DNA of 64,000 nt, from contig CALVAD010000004.1 in assembly GCA_944325495.1 (NCBI GenBank), forward strand, positions 1 through 64,000, in the 5' to 3' direction. Positions within the stretch are counted from its first letter, which is position 1. The number at the start of each line of letters is the position of its first letter. Both the position numbers and the translations under genes were made by a program. Shown piece after piece: positions 35,136 through 44,521 of this stretch. Under the pieces are notes generated by a model. The model did not search any database. It had not been told where the DNA came from and saw nothing but the letters and a program-made list of their open reading frames with translations. The stretch is from an uncultured Bacteroidales bacterium. GTDB lineage: Bacteria > Bacteroidota > Bacteroidia > Bacteroidales > UBA932.

Positions 35136-38100
35136 ATGAAGGCCAAACTGCTGATTTCCGTATGTTCGGCGCTGCTGGCGGGCCTCCCGGCGGCGGCCCA
35201 GTTCTACTCCCTCGGCAGCGAGCCGTCATCGGTGAAATGGAACTACATCGAGACTCCCACATACAGGGTCATCTACCCCGTGGGGCTGGATTCCCTCGCC
35301 GGAGTCTATGCTCTGAAACTGGAGCAGGCGGCCGACATGGTCGCAGGCACCGCGGGTTTCCGGCCCAACGAGAGCTACCGGAAGCGCATGCCCGTGGTTC
35401 TCCACGCCTACGCCGCATATTCCAACGGAATGGTCGGCTGGACGCCGCGCAGGATGGAGCTGATGACCATGCCGGACCCGTTCTATCCCGAGTCTACGCC
35501 CTGGGAGACCCAGCTGACCGTACATGAATCCCGCCATGCCGCCCAGATGCAGTATTCGGCCGCACGCCCGTTCAGAGGCTGGCGTATAGTCACCGGAGAG
35601 CTCGCGGCCGGCGCCCTCGCGGCAGTCTACTGCGGCCCCGCGTTACTCGAAGGAGACGCAGTGGTCGCCGAAACCGCGCTGACACATGCAGGACGCGGCC
35701 GGACCGCCGACTTCCTCGAATATTACCGCGTGAGCTTCGCGGCCGGGGACTTCCGCAACTACTGGCAGTGGCGCTACGGCTCGCAGCGGCACTACACGCC
35801 CGACTACTACCGCGCCGGATACATCACCGCCGCCGGCGTACGCACGCTCTACGACTCCCACGACTTCACCGCAAGATATTTCGGCCGCATCAGGGAACAC
35901 GGCGGAGTGGCGGTCAACAATTTCAGCAAGACCATACGCGATGTCTCCGGAAAGAAGCTGCGCGAGGCGTTCACCGAAATCAGCGACAGCCTTGCGGCCT
36001 TCTGGGCGGAGGACGAGCTGCGGCGGGCCCCGTTCATGGAAAGCCGGAGGCTCACGAAGCCTGACAGGCGCTACACCGAGCTCAACGGCCTCGCATCCGA
36101 CGGCAGGCGGATATTCGCCATACGCAGCGGACTGACCATTCCTCACCAGCTGGTGAGCATAGACGGGGACGGAGAGATTGAAATTCTTGGAAACATCGGA
36201 GAGAGCAGCACCGGACCGGAATACAGCGCCGTCACCGGAATGCTCTACTGGAGCGAATACCGACCCGACCCGCGCTGGGAGATGCGCTCGTATTCCGACA
36301 TCCGCTGCCGCGATGCCTCCGGGAGACGGCGCACCCTGACTCACGGCAGGCGCTATTTCCATCCGGCGGCAGCGGCAGACGAGGCGGTGCTCGCGGTGAG
36401 CGAATATCCAGTGGAAGGCGGCAGCGCTACCGTGGTGCTGGACGCCATCGACGGCAGCCGCGTCAAGGTTTTCAGAGCGCCGGACGGCATGCAGGTGATA
36501 GAGCCCTTCTGGAGCGGCGGCGAACTTTACACCACGGCGCTCACGGACGGAGGCTACGGCATCTACCGGGTTGCCGGCTTCAGCTGCGTGCTCGGGCCGC
36601 AGCATGTAAAGATAAAGCAGCCGTGGGCGCATGACGGTAGGATCCTTTTCACCGCCGACCTCGGAGGAGTCAACGAGCTGTACGAGCTCAACCCCGCCGA
36701 CGGCAGCGTCTTCCAGTTGAGCTCCACACGCTTCGGAGCCGCCGACTTCATTCCGGACGCCTCCGGAGACACCTTGCATTACACCTCGCTGCTGCCGGAG
36801 GGCCGCATAATCTGCAGCACGCCCGCAGACGCGCTGATACGGCGCCCCGCGGATTTCAAGCGGCTGCCGGAATATCCTTTCGCCGAGGAACTTGCAGCCG
36901 GCGAAGCTCTGAAGCTCGAAGACATCGGGACCGGACAACAGGAAGCAGCAGGAACAGCCGCCGGCATTTCGACGCCGCGGAGATATTCCAGGCTCGCCCA
37001 TCTGTTCCGCTTCCACTCATGGATTCCGCTATATGTGGACTACGACGCCGTGAGCAGCCTCAGCCTGTCGTCCGTATCCAGCGCCGCCGCTCTCGGCGCG
37101 ACCGCATTCTTCCAGAACGACCTCGGAAATTTCCATGGTTCTGCCGCCTACAAGGCCGGATACGGCAGCCACTCGGGATGGAGGCACAGCGGCCACCTGA
37201 ACCTGCGCTGGTCCGGATGGTATCCGGTAATCGAGGCGCAGCTGCATTTCAACGACAGAGCCGCGCTGGGATACAGGGAAGTCACGGACGAGAACGGCAA
37301 TGCAGGCCTGGGCTATGGCTACAGCGGGCTTCCTCTGCTGAATGCAAATCTGAATGTCTATGTGCCGCTGGGCTTCTCACGGGGCGGATGGCACAGCGGG
37401 CTCATCCCGGAAATCAGCGTCTCAGCCACCAACGACCATTATTACATCTCCGACGGCGCCGTCAGATATATGAGCCGGGCTGTCGCACGAGTGCGCGGCT
37501 ACATCATGGAATCCACGCCGGCATCCCGGATATGGCCGCGCTGGGGCATAGGCGCCGAAGCCGGAGTCAACGGCCGGCCGGAAATGCTTTCGGTCTTCTG
37601 CCCCAATTTCTATTCCTATATCTACGGCTATATTCCCGGGGCCTGGCAGACTCACGGAATCAGGTTCACGGCGATGTATGAGCGGCGCTTCGACACAGGC
37701 CCCTATTGCGAGGCCTGCATAGTCACCGCGCCCCGCGGATTCGACACCGCCTCCAGCACCCTGCTCTCCGCATTCCCGGACAAGATGAAGCTGACCGCGG
37801 ACTATGCGATGCCCGTGCTGCCCGTGGACTGGGCGGGGCTGGGACCGGTGGCGTATGTGAAGAATTTCGAGCTGACCCTGCACGGAGACCTGAGTCTCGC
37901 CGGAGACTGGCTGCCGGCCGCGGAGGATTCCAACGGCGGTGCCGCCGGCACAGGCGTCGCTTCAGCTTCCCGCAGAATCCCCACCGCCAGCCTCTACAGC
38001 GTCGGGGCCGACTTCAGCGTCCGCCTCGGCAACCTGCTATGGCTGCCCTACGACACCCGGATAGGATTCTCCTGGAACTACAAGGGCGGCAGCCTGTTCG

Positions 38101-38171
38101 ACACGCTCGTTTCCTCAGGCTACGAAAGTTCGCGTCACAGCGTGAGCCTGATATTCAGCGTGGACCTGTAA
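35136..38171 (+). CDS. Predicted metallopeptidase-propeller-barrel surface protein
   Basis: A 1011-residue exported protein (signal peptide MKAKLLISVCSALLAGLPAAAQ). Residues 40-290 resemble a gluzincin peptidase: His130-Glu-Ser-Arg-His134 in TVHESRHAAQMQ, with a candidate third ligand Glu172 in GPALLEGDAVVAET. About 300-600 reads as a TolB/WD-like beta-propeller (VSIDGDGEIEILGNIG, GRILFTADLGGVNELYELNP). From about 640 to the last residues (HSVSLIFSVDL) alternating strands ending in a hydrophobic-aromatic pattern suggest an outer-membrane beta-barrel. So it may be an outer-membrane-anchored peptidase. Family architecture of this sort occurs in Bacteroidota under generic names; substrate and activity are unknown. 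It has its own promoter. Confidence 0.8.
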   Translation: MKAKLLISVCSALLAGLPAAAQFYSLGSEPSSVKWNYIETPTYRVIYPVGLDSLAGVYALKLEQAADMVAGTAGFRPNESYRKRMPVVLHAYAAYSNGMVGWTPRRMELMTMPDPFYPESTPWETQLTVHESRHAAQMQYSAARPFRGWRIVTGELAAGALAAVYCGPALLEGDAVVAETALTHAGRGRTADFLEYYRVSFAAGDFRNYWQWRYGSQRHYTPDYYRAGYITAAGVRTLYDSHDFTARYFGRIREHGGVAVNNFSKTIRDVSGKKLREAFTEISDSLAAFWAEDELRRAPFMESRRLTKPDRRYTELNGLASDGRRIFAIRSGLTIPHQLVSIDGDGEIEILGNIGESSTGPEYSAVTGMLYWSEYRPDPRWEMRSYSDIRCRDASGRRRTLTHGRRYFHPAAAADEAVLAVSEYPVEGGSATVVLDAIDGSRVKVFRAPDGMQVIEPFWSGGELYTTALTDGGYGIYRVAGFSCVLGPQHVKIKQPWAHDGRILFTADLGGVNELYELNPADGSVFQLSSTRFGAADFIPDASGDTLHYTSLLPEGRIICSTPADALIRRPADFKRLPEYPFAEELAAGEALKLEDIGTGQQEAAGTAAGISTPRRYSRLAHLFRFHSWIPLYVDYDAVSSLSLSSVSSAAALGATAFFQNDLGNFHGSAAYKAGYGSHSGWRHSGHLNLRWSGWYPVIEAQLHFNDRAALGYREVTDENGNAGLGYGYSGLPLLNANLNVYVPLGFSRGGWHSGLIPEISVSATNDHYYISDGAVRYMSRAVARVRGYIMESTPASRIWPRWGIGAEAGVNGRPEMLSVFCPNFYSYIYGYIPGAWQTHGIRFTAMYERRFDTGPYCEACIVTAPRGFDTASSTLLSAFPDKMKLTADYAMPVLPVDWAGLGPVAYVKNFELTLHGDLSLAGDWLPAAEDSNGGAAGTGVASASRRIPTASLYSVGADFSVRLGNLLWLPYDTRIGFSWNYKGGSLFDTLVSSGYESSRHSVSLIFSVDL

Positions 38172-38230
38172 GGAAACGGCCGTGATGCAGCCACAAGAAT
38201 GCGAAATCGTAGCAAATTACTGAATTTTTG

Positions 38231-38238
38231 TATATTTG
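38231..38238 (+). promoter_or_regulatory. -7 box TATATTTG before the UPF0324 gene
   Basis: Full -7 match, 37 bases before ATG 38275. No clear upstream TTTG at 19 bases. Confidence 0.55.
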
Positions 38239-38274
38239 CCAAGTTTAAAACCGTAAACCCATACATCGGAAAAG

Positions 38275-39630
38275 ATGGAGAAAAAGAAAAATTCCTGGGC
38301 CCAGCTCTGGAGGACAGAAGACTGGCTTGCCGTATGGATCGGCTTCATCATCATCGCTCTAGGCTGCATCTCCGTGCTGACCGGAGCCTTTGATTTCTCA
38401 GCGTTCAACTTCAAGACCTGGGGTTGGGGTGAAGCCGCAGCGACCAATGTAACCCCTCTCGGAGTGCAGATGAGCTCCCCCGCATTCTGGACAAAGCTGC
38501 TGCTGACATTCGCAGTGCTCGGAATACTCTTCACCGCCGGCGCCAAGCTGCTCGGGGAAAAAGCGAAAAAATATTTCCCCGCGTTCATAGGCGTATTCGT
38601 GCTCGGCGTCATCGTAAGGCTCATCAGCGCCGAATTCACGCTCAACCGCTATCTGGAATGGGCTTTCTGGGCGCTTATAGTCGGACTTCTGGTATCCAAC
38701 ACCGTCGGAGTCCCCAAATGGCTCAAACCGGCCGTAAAGACTGAATTCTACATCAAGACGGGTCTCGTGGTGATGGGCTTCTCCGTACTCTTCTCGAACA
38801 TCGCGAAGTTCGGCCTCTACGGACTCGGAATCTCATGGATAGTCTGCCCCCTGTGCATAATCTTCATGTGGTGGTTCGGCACCAAGGTGCTCAAGATCAA
38901 GAACAAGCCGCTCGTGATCACGCTTGCGTCCGCGACCAGCGTCTGCGGAACATCGGCCGCCATCGCTACGGGAGCGGCCGCGAACTGCAAGAAGACCGAC
39001 CTCACCGTCGCAGTGTCCATTTCGATCATCTTCACGGTGATAATGATGGTTGCGATGCCGCCCATCATCGAGGCCGTGGGCATGTCGCCCATCATGGGAG
39101 GCGCGCTGATCGGCGGGACCGTGGACAGCACGGGAGCGGTGGTGGTCGCCGGCACCGCCCTCGGAGAGGAGGCCCAGACGGCCGCTGTGCTCGTGAAGTC
39201 CATCCAGAACATACTCATCGGCTTCGTGGCCTTCTTCGTGTCGCTGTTCTTCGCCACCCGCGTGGAGCCTTCCGAGGCCGGAGCTGTCGAGAAAGTCGGT
39301 GCGATCGAAATCTGGAGACGCTTCCCCAAGTTCATCCTCGGATTCTTCGCCGCCTCGCTGATAGCCTCCTTCCTCATACAGCCGGTGTTCGGCGGAGATC
39401 AGGTTTCAGCCATCAACAAGGTGCTCGACCAGTACAAGAACTGGGCTTTCGTCCTGGCGTTCGTGAGCATAGGGCTCGACACCAACTTCAAGGAAATCAT
39501 CAGCCAACTCCACGGCGGTAAGGTCGTGTGGCTGTACATCGTGGGTCAGCTGTTCAACATAGTGCTCACCATGGCGATGGTATGGCTGCTGCTGTCGGGC
39601 GTCATATTCCCCATCCCCACCCTTGACTAG
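38275..39630 (+). CDS. UPF0324/YeiH-family transporter
   Basis: A 451-residue polytopic membrane protein of the YeiH family, often labelled putative sulfate exporter. The family hallmark is SATSVCGTSAAIATG (about 223-237), and GALIGGTVDSTGAVVVAG follows; about ten to twelve helices are present. It is longer than the typical 340 residues: the first 110 residues carry two extra helices and a loop. Substrate is not proven for the family; a link with sulfate released by the sulfatase at 9855 is possible but unsupported by position. A small membrane protein gene overlaps its stop. Confidence 0.9.
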   Translation: MEKKKNSWAQLWRTEDWLAVWIGFIIIALGCISVLTGAFDFSAFNFKTWGWGEAAATNVTPLGVQMSSPAFWTKLLLTFAVLGILFTAGAKLLGEKAKKYFPAFIGVFVLGVIVRLISAEFTLNRYLEWAFWALIVGLLVSNTVGVPKWLKPAVKTEFYIKTGLVVMGFSVLFSNIAKFGLYGLGISWIVCPLCIIFMWWFGTKVLKIKNKPLVITLASATSVCGTSAAIATGAAANCKKTDLTVAVSISIIFTVIMMVAMPPIIEAVGMSPIMGGALIGGTVDSTGAVVVAGTALGEEAQTAAVLVKSIQNILIGFVAFFVSLFFATRVEPSEAGAVEKVGAIEIWRRFPKFILGFFAASLIASFLIQPVFGGDQVSAINKVLDQYKNWAFVLAFVSIGLDTNFKEIISQLHGGKVVWLYIVGQLFNIVLTMAMVWLLLSGVIFPIPTLD

Positions 39631-39913
39631 GAACAGGAAACATATCTCCGGCTGGGCCCTGTCGAGCATCATAGTCTGCGCGATAAGCCTGATGGCCGTG
39701 ATATACATCATGGCGAACGGTCTCGGACTCCGGAAGGACCTGGATTTCGGGGCCGGAGCCTATTATTACGCCGACATCCCTGACTTCGAGAAATATCTGG
39801 CCTGGGATGCGTTCGAAACCACGCTCCCCTATCTGCTGTATCTCGCGATTTTTCTGATATGGGGATTCTGCGTCTACAAGATATGGGTATGGGTGGACAA
39901 AAGGAAAAAGTAG
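39623..39913 (+). CDS. Small two-helix membrane protein
   Basis: A 96-residue frame starting at TTG 39623, overlapping the transporter stop by 8 bases. Two hydrophobic helices (about 12-33, ALSSIIVCAISLMAVIYIMA; and 66-90, TLPYLLYLAIFLIWGFCVYK) flank an acidic loop (DLDFGAGAYYYADIPDFEKY), and the C-terminus is basic. No ATG is available before residue 24, so the TTG start is inferred from the complete first helix. Function unknown; position suggests a partner or accessory of the transporter. Confidence 0.65.
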   Translation: MTRNRKHISGWALSSIIVCAISLMAVIYIMANGLGLRKDLDFGAGAYYYADIPDFEKYLAWDAFETTLPYLLYLAIFLIWGFCVYKIWVWVDKRKK

Positions 39914-40479
39914 TCTGCAGCAGCTGCGGCAGGCCTGATGAGATAGAGTTCCGCAACAGCGTAGACGTATCCGCTTCCCCGGAGCTCAAGGAGAAGGTGA
40001 AGAGCGGAGAGCTGTTCGTCTGGACCTGTCCGGAATGCGGAAACGCGAACCTGCTGAACCTCCCCTTCCTCTACCATGATCCTGCCGAAAGGCTGATGCT
40101 GCTGCTCACTTCCGCTCCCGTGCGTTCGGAAGAGCTTCCGGAAGGGTACACGGGACGCATAGTCAGGAGCATCGGGGAGCTCATCGAAAAGATCAACATC
40201 TTCGACTCGGGTCTCGACGACGTGGTCATCGAGATGTGCAAGTACGTGACGCGGCATGAACTCGGAAAGGACGTGAGGCTGAAGTTCTTCAGGCTCGGCG
40301 GCGCCGATTCCGAAATGACCTTCACCTATCCCGAGAGCGGCCAGATGCAGATGGTGGCCACCGGGTTCAATGTCTACGAAGACTGCGCGGGCATAGTGAA
40401 CCGCAACCCGGACATGAAAAAAGCAGCCCGGGGACTCGTTGCAGTCGACCCGGACTGGATATCAAGATTCTTCGCATAG
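39883..40479 (+). CDS. CpXC-domain protein
   Basis: About 198 residues from ATG 39883 (ATG 39889 is equally possible). The N-terminal part holds two Cys-x-x-Cys pairs, VVCSSCGRPDEIE and TWTCPECGNANLLN-like (read here as VWTCPECGN), the mark of the CpXC zinc-binding domain; then FLYHDPAERLMLLL and a C-terminal mixed region. Function is unknown in the family. It overlaps the small membrane gene by about 31 bases, so the transporter, membrane protein and this gene form one transcript. An ATG at 39859 would overlap further and is less likely. Confidence 0.82.
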   Translation: MGMGGQKEKVVCSSCGRPDEIEFRNSVDVSASPELKEKVKSGELFVWTCPECGNANLLNLPFLYHDPAERLMLLLTSAPVRSEELPEGYTGRIVRSIGELIEKINIFDSGLDDVVIEMCKYVTRHELGKDVRLKFFRLGGADSEMTFTYPESGQMQMVATGFNVYEDCAGIVNRNPDMKKAARGLVAVDPDWISRFFA

Positions 40480-40504
40480 TCCGCGACCCTTCAGGACCGC
40501 GGAC
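40479..40504. terminator. Hairpin between convergent CpXC and galK genes
   Basis: GTCCGCG (40479-40485) and CGCGGAC (40498-40504) form a 7-base stem in the 35-base gap between two convergent genes. No T tail; weak evidence for termination. Confidence 0.4.
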
Positions 40505-40514
40505 GGACGACATG

Positions 40515-41663
40515 CTATAGCTTGCGCGCTCCGTCTGAAATCACGACGTCATAAACCTTTGGCTCGTGGCCGAACCTGGCTGCGAACTGCTCCTTGGCGG
40601 CCTTCACGAAAGGCTCATAGAGCTCGTTCTTCACGAGATTGATGGTGCAGCCTCCGAAACCGCCGCCCATCACGCGGGAGCCTGTCACGTCCATCTTGCG
40701 GGCCAGCCTGTTGAGGAAATCAAGCTCCTCGCAGCTCACCTCATAGAGACGGCTGAGCCCGAAATGGGTCTGGTACATCATCTCTCCAACGGTCTCGTAG
40801 TCTCCCCTCTCAAGGGCGTCGCAGACATCGAGAACCCTCTGCACCTCGCCTATGACATATTCGGCGCGAAGGAAGTCCTCCTCGGGAATCTCCGCCCTGA
40901 CCTCCTCAAGCCAGAGTCTCTTCGCATCGCTCAGGAACTCCACCTCGGGATGTCTCTTGCGAATCGCGGCAGCGGCGTTCTCGCAGGACCTGCGCCTGTC
41001 GTTATATGCCGAAGAGGCAAGCTCGTGCTTCACGCATGAATCCAGCAGGACGAGCTTGTAGCCCTTGGGATCGAAAGGATAGTATTTATGCTCCAGCGTC
41101 TTGCAGTTGAGTAGCATCAGGCTGCCCTTCTTTCCGAAGCATGAGGCGAACTGGTCCATGATGCCGCAGTTCACGCCGCAGTAGTTGTGCTCGGTCGACT
41201 GGCCTATGCGGGCGAGTTCGAACTTGTCGATGTTGTTGCCCATGAGGTCGTTGATCGCAAAGGCGAAGCAACTCTCGAGAGCCGCGGAAGACGACAGACC
41301 GGCGCCGAGAGGGACATCACCGGCAAAGACGGCGTCGAAGCCCTCCACCTTTCCGCCGCGCTTGATGGTCTCGCGGCATACTCCGAAGATATACCTCGCC
41401 CAGGCCTGTGCGGGCTTGTCCTCCTCGTTGAGGCCGAAACTCGTGCTCTCGTCGTAGTCGGCGGAGTACACCCTGACCTTGTCGAGGCCGTTGAGCCTGA
41501 TTTCGGCGGTTATACCCTTGTCGATTGCTCCCGGGAATACATAGCCTCCGTTGTAATCGGTATGCTCGCCTATCAGGTTGATTCGTCCTGAAGCGGCGTA
41601 GAGAGTTCCGTCCGAACCATAGAGTTCGGTGAACTTGGAGTGGATTTTGTCGATCATGTTCAT
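40515..41663 (-). CDS. galK: Galactokinase
   Basis: GalK phosphorylates galactose to galactose-1-phosphate. The 382-residue GHMP kinase has the galactokinase signature GRINLIGEHTDYNGGYVFP (26-44), the ATP loop VPLGAGLSSSAALE, the catalytic Asp region GIMDQFASCFG, and the C-terminal GGGFGGCTINLV. It has its own consensus promoter and stands apart from galM (33057-34103); galT is not in the window. Confidence 0.97.
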   Translation of the reverse strand: MNMIDKIHSKFTELYGSDGTLYAASGRINLIGEHTDYNGGYVFPGAIDKGITAEIRLNGLDKVRVYSADYDESTSFGLNEEDKPAQAWARYIFGVCRETIKRGGKVEGFDAVFAGDVPLGAGLSSSAALESCFAFAINDLMGNNIDKFELARIGQSTEHNYCGVNCGIMDQFASCFGKKGSLMLLNCKTLEHKYYPFDPKGYKLVLLDSCVKHELASSAYNDRRRSCENAAAAIRKRHPEVEFLSDAKRLWLEEVRAEIPEEDFLRAEYVIGEVQRVLDVCDALERGDYETVGEMMYQTHFGLSRLYEVSCEELDFLNRLARKMDVTGSRVMGGGFGGCTINLVKNELYEPFVKAAKEQFAARFGHEPKVYDVVISDGARKL

Positions 41664-41692
41664 GATTATGCGGTTATTTTATGTCATTCCTA

Positions 41693-41723
41693 CAAATCTA
41701 CCAAATTCCCGCGTCTTCTCAAA
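41693..41723 (-). promoter_or_regulatory. Consensus promoter of galK
   Basis: On the minus strand TTTG (41723-41720), exactly 19 bases, then TAGATTTG (41700-41693), 29 bases before ATG 41663. The whole promoter fits between galK and the stop of the upstream gene at 41729. Confidence 0.82.
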
Positions 41724-41728
41724 AGCCT

Positions 41729-42577
41729 TCAGAAGCTAATTTTCAAAATCACAGGAAGATGGTCGCTGACGCCGCCTTCATAGCGCGGGCCTACGAAGCA
41801 GCGCCTCGGTTTCATCCCTCCGAAAGCCTTGTCAGGCATCATCAGCATCGGGTCGGAGAACACGCTTTCCTGCACATTGAAGTCGCCGAAGCTGAAGAAG
41901 CCGTCGATCTTCTCCCAGTTTCCGTTATATTTCAGCGTCTCCATCCCTTCCGAGGCCCACAGTTCATCGTTGAAGTCCCCTACCGCCAGAATCCTTCTGA
42001 CGCCGGTGGAACGCAGGGAATCGACAATTTCATGCATCCTGCGCATCGCCGCGTCGCGCCTGTCGGACTTGCCTCCTATCTTCGACGGATGGTGGTTCAC
42101 GAGAACCGCAAGGCTGTCGAACTCCGCAAGCAGAATGTCCCGCGTCGCCATCACCGCCCCGCTGCTGTCGAATACATGTTTCGGAGAGCTCCTGCTGAGA
42201 GCAAGCACCGGCTTCCTGTAGACAAGCCCGCAGTCTATTCCGCGCCGGTCGGGAGATTCGTAGTGCACGATGCCGTAGCCCAGCTTCCGCAACAAGGTCG
42301 ATGAGACAATGCTCCTGAGCACGAAGGCGTTCTCTATCTCGGCGAAGCCCACTATGTCAGGAAAGCGTCCGTACCGTTCCGAGACCAGCATGAGCGTCTT
42401 GGCCACCGCATTGCATTTGGCATGGAAACGCCCGCTTGTCCAGAATTCCGGGGCGGCTTCCGAACGGTAGTCGAAGAAATTCTCCAGATTCCAGAACACG
42501 ACCAGCAGAGAATCCTGGCCGTATGCCGCCGCTGCCGGGAGAAGCAGGGCGAGAAGTTTCATCATAGTTGGTTTCAT
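41729..42577 (-). CDS. Exported endonuclease/exonuclease/phosphatase-fold protein
   Basis: A 282-residue protein with a signal peptide (MMKLLALLLPAAAAYGQ after a possible second start). The EEP fold is marked by FWNLENFFDY (first Asn), GFAEIEN (metal Glu), LVNHHPSK (His), AVGDFNDELW (Asp-x-Asn) and the final GVSDHLPVIL (Asp-His), so all catalytic positions are intact. Bacteroidales homologues are annotated as endonuclease/exonuclease/phosphatase family proteins; whether the substrate is nucleic acid or a phospho-compound cannot be told. Export suggests nutrient scavenging in the periplasm. Confidence 0.92.
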   Translation of the reverse strand: MKPTMMKLLALLLPAAAAYGQDSLLVVFWNLENFFDYRSEAAPEFWTSGRFHAKCNAVAKTLMLVSERYGRFPDIVGFAEIENAFVLRSIVSSTLLRKLGYGIVHYESPDRRGIDCGLVYRKPVLALSRSSPKHVFDSSGAVMATRDILLAEFDSLAVLVNHHPSKIGGKSDRRDAAMRRMHEIVDSLRSTGVRRILAVGDFNDELWASEGMETLKYNGNWEKIDGFFSFGDFNVQESVFSDPMLMMPDKAFGGMKPRRCFVGPRYEGGVSDHLPVILKISF

Positions 42578-42602
42578 GGGCGTGAATATAGCGAATTTTG
42601 AG

Positions 42603-42610
42603 TAAATTTG
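42603..42610 (+). promoter_or_regulatory. -7 box TAAATTTG before ychF
   Basis: Full -7 match, 21 bases before ATG 42632 and after an in-frame ATG 42608 that would overlap it; this supports 42632 as the start. Confidence 0.6.
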
Positions 42611-42631
42611 CCGTCCTTAACACATTCGAAG

Positions 42632-43732
42632 ATGTCACTGAAATGCGGAATAGTAGGATTGCCGAACGTGGGCAAGTCTACGCTCTTCAACTGCATAAGC
42701 TCAGGCAAGGCCCAGAGCGCCAATTTCCCTTTCTGTACCATAGAGCCCAATCTCGGCTCGACCAACGTGCCCGACAGAAGGCTTGACACGCTGTCGGAGA
42801 TATGCAGGCCTCAGCGGACCATCCCGGCCACGGTCGACATAGTGGACATCGCCGGCCTCGTAAAGGGCGCAAGCCACGGGGAGGGCCTCGGGAACCAGTT
42901 CCTCGCGAACATACGCGAATGCGACGCGATACTGCATGTCCTGCGCTGCTTCGACGATGAGAACGTCGTGCATGTCGACGGCTCCGTGGACCCGGTGAGG
43001 GACAAGGAAGTGGTCGACCTCGAACTTCAGATAAAGGACCTGGAGACTATAGACTCCAGGCTCGCCAAGGCCGAGAAGGCGGGCAAGGCCGGCGACAAGG
43101 AAGCCAGGAAGCTCGCCGACCTGCTGGTCCGCTACAAGGCCGCTCTCGAACAGGGGAAGTCCTGCCGTACCGTGCAGCCAGCAAACGAAGAGGAAGCGGC
43201 CATCGCAAGAGATCTCTTCCTGCTGACCAACAAGCCCGTGATGTATGTCTGCAATGTCGACGACGCCTCCGCCGCAAGAGGCAACGCCTATGTTGAGGCT
43301 GTCCGCAAAGCCGTGGCTGACGAGAACGCCGAAATACTCGTGATTTCCGCAAGGACCGAAGCCGAAATAGCCGAACTCGAGGATTTTGAGGACCGCAAGG
43401 CCTTCCTTGAGGAGCTGGGACTGGAGGAATCCGGCGCCGTAAGGCTCATCCAGGGGGCATACCACCTTCTCGGACTTCAGACTTTCTTCACCGCCGGGGC
43501 GGACGAATGCAGGGCCTGGACCATCCATGTCGGAGACAAGGCGCCGAAAGCCGCCGGAGTCATACATTCGGACTTCGAAAAGGGCTTCATCCGCGCCGAA
43601 GTGATAAAGTATGAGGATTTCGTCAAATACAAGACCGAAGCCGCCGTCCGCGCCGCCGGAAAGATGGGAATCGAAGGAAAGGACTATGTGGTCCAGGACG
43701 GCGACATAATGCACTTCCTCTTCAATGTCTGA
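42632..43732 (+). CDS. ychF: Redox-regulated ATPase YchF
   Basis: YchF (OLA1 family) is an Obg-like P-loop protein that prefers ATP and associates with ribosomes. From ATG 42632 it has 366 residues, the usual length: G1 [12 protein letters not shown] (from 8), [20 protein letters not shown], a helical coiled-coil hairpin (about 125-195), the unusual G4 NVDD (after VMYVCN), and the C-terminal TGS domain ([31 protein letters not shown], cited in part). A methyltransferase gene overlaps its stop by 8 bases. Confidence 0.96.
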   Translation: MSLKCGIVGLPNVGKSTLFNCISSGKAQSANFPFCTIEPNLGSTNVPDRRLDTLSEICRPQRTIPATVDIVDIAGLVKGASHGEGLGNQFLANIRECDAILHVLRCFDDENVVHVDGSVDPVRDKEVVDLELQIKDLETIDSRLAKAEKAGKAGDKEARKLADLLVRYKAALEQGKSCRTVQPANEEEAAIARDLFLLTNKPVMYVCNVDDASAARGNAYVEAVRKAVADENAEILVISARTEAEIAELEDFEDRKAFLEELGLEESGAVRLIQGAYHLLGLQTFFTAGADECRAWTIHVGDKAPKAAGVIHSDFEKGFIRAEVIKYEDFVKYKTEAAVRAAGKMGIEGKDYVVQDGDIMHFLFNV

Positions 43733-44450
43733 ACCGCCCATGGGATACGAAGCATACGACAGATACGCCGCTCAATACGACGCCTGGTTCATCAAGAACG
43801 AAAATGTCCTCTCCACCGAAGCGGCGCTCGTGGCCAGGACCCTCGAGAACGCCGGCAGGGTGCTTTCCATAGGCTGCGGCAGCGGCCTGTTCGAGATGCT
43901 GCTCAGGAAACGCTGGGGAATCAGCGTCACCGACGGCGTCGAACCGTCCGAAAGCATGGCGGAAATAGCCCGCAAGCGGGGAATGGACGTGAGGATAGGC
44001 ACCGCCGAAGATATCGGGGAACATGAGCTGGACGGACAGTACGACACCCTGCTGTTCAACGGCTGCCCCTGCTATATAAATGACCTGCAGAAGGCTTTCG
44101 ACAACACCTCCCGCTTCCTCACGAAGGGAGGCAGGGCGATAGTCATAGACATCCCCAAGGAGAGTTCCTACGCTCTGCTCTACAATCTGGCCAAGACCAT
44201 AGGAAGCTGGGACCATCCCATGCTGCAGGGAGCATGCCCTCCCAACCCCTACCCCATCGAATTCGTGGCAATGGCCAACTGGAGGACCACCGCCGAGAAG
44301 CTGGAGTGCCTGAAAAGGGCGGGATACTCGGATTTCAGCTTCATGCAGACTCTGACGCGCATGCCGCTCTATTCCGATACCGATGTCGAAGAACCATCGG
44401 AAGGCTGCGACAAAGGCAGCTACGTGGCGATAACGGCCTTTCTGAAATAG
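43725..44450 (+). CDS. Class I SAM-dependent methyltransferase
   Basis: A 241-residue methyltransferase. Motif I is VLSIGCGSGLFEMLL (about 46-60), motif II includes VEPSESMAEIARKRG, and motif IV TLLFNGCPCYINDLQKAFDN. The family is the broad methyltransferase type 11 group; the Cys-rich variant NGCPCY replaces the usual aromatic pattern. Substrate is unknown. The start at 43725 overlaps ychF; ATG 43740 (MGYEAYDRYAAQYDAWF) would give a more typical N-terminus. A two-way terminator follows. Confidence 0.88.
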   Translation: MSEPPMGYEAYDRYAAQYDAWFIKNENVLSTEAALVARTLENAGRVLSIGCGSGLFEMLLRKRWGISVTDGVEPSESMAEIARKRGMDVRIGTAEDIGEHELDGQYDTLLFNGCPCYINDLQKAFDNTSRFLTKGGRAIVIDIPKESSYALLYNLAKTIGSWDHPMLQGACPPNPYPIEFVAMANWRTTAEKLECLKRAGYSDFSFMQTLTRMPLYSDTDVEEPSEGCDKGSYVAITAFLK

Positions 44451-44466
44451 AAGGAACAATATGATG

Positions 44467-44502
44467 AAAAAATCCGGCCCTGAGTTCAGAGCCGGATTTT
44501 TT
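44467..44502. terminator. Two-way rho-independent terminator
   Basis: AAAAAATCCGGC (44467-44478) and GCCGGATTTTTT (44491-44502) form a perfect 12-base stem with A/T tracts on both sides, between the methyltransferase (+) and the ppiD-like gene (-). Confidence 0.92.
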
Positions 44503-44521
44503 CATGTCGCCGCTGCGTGAA

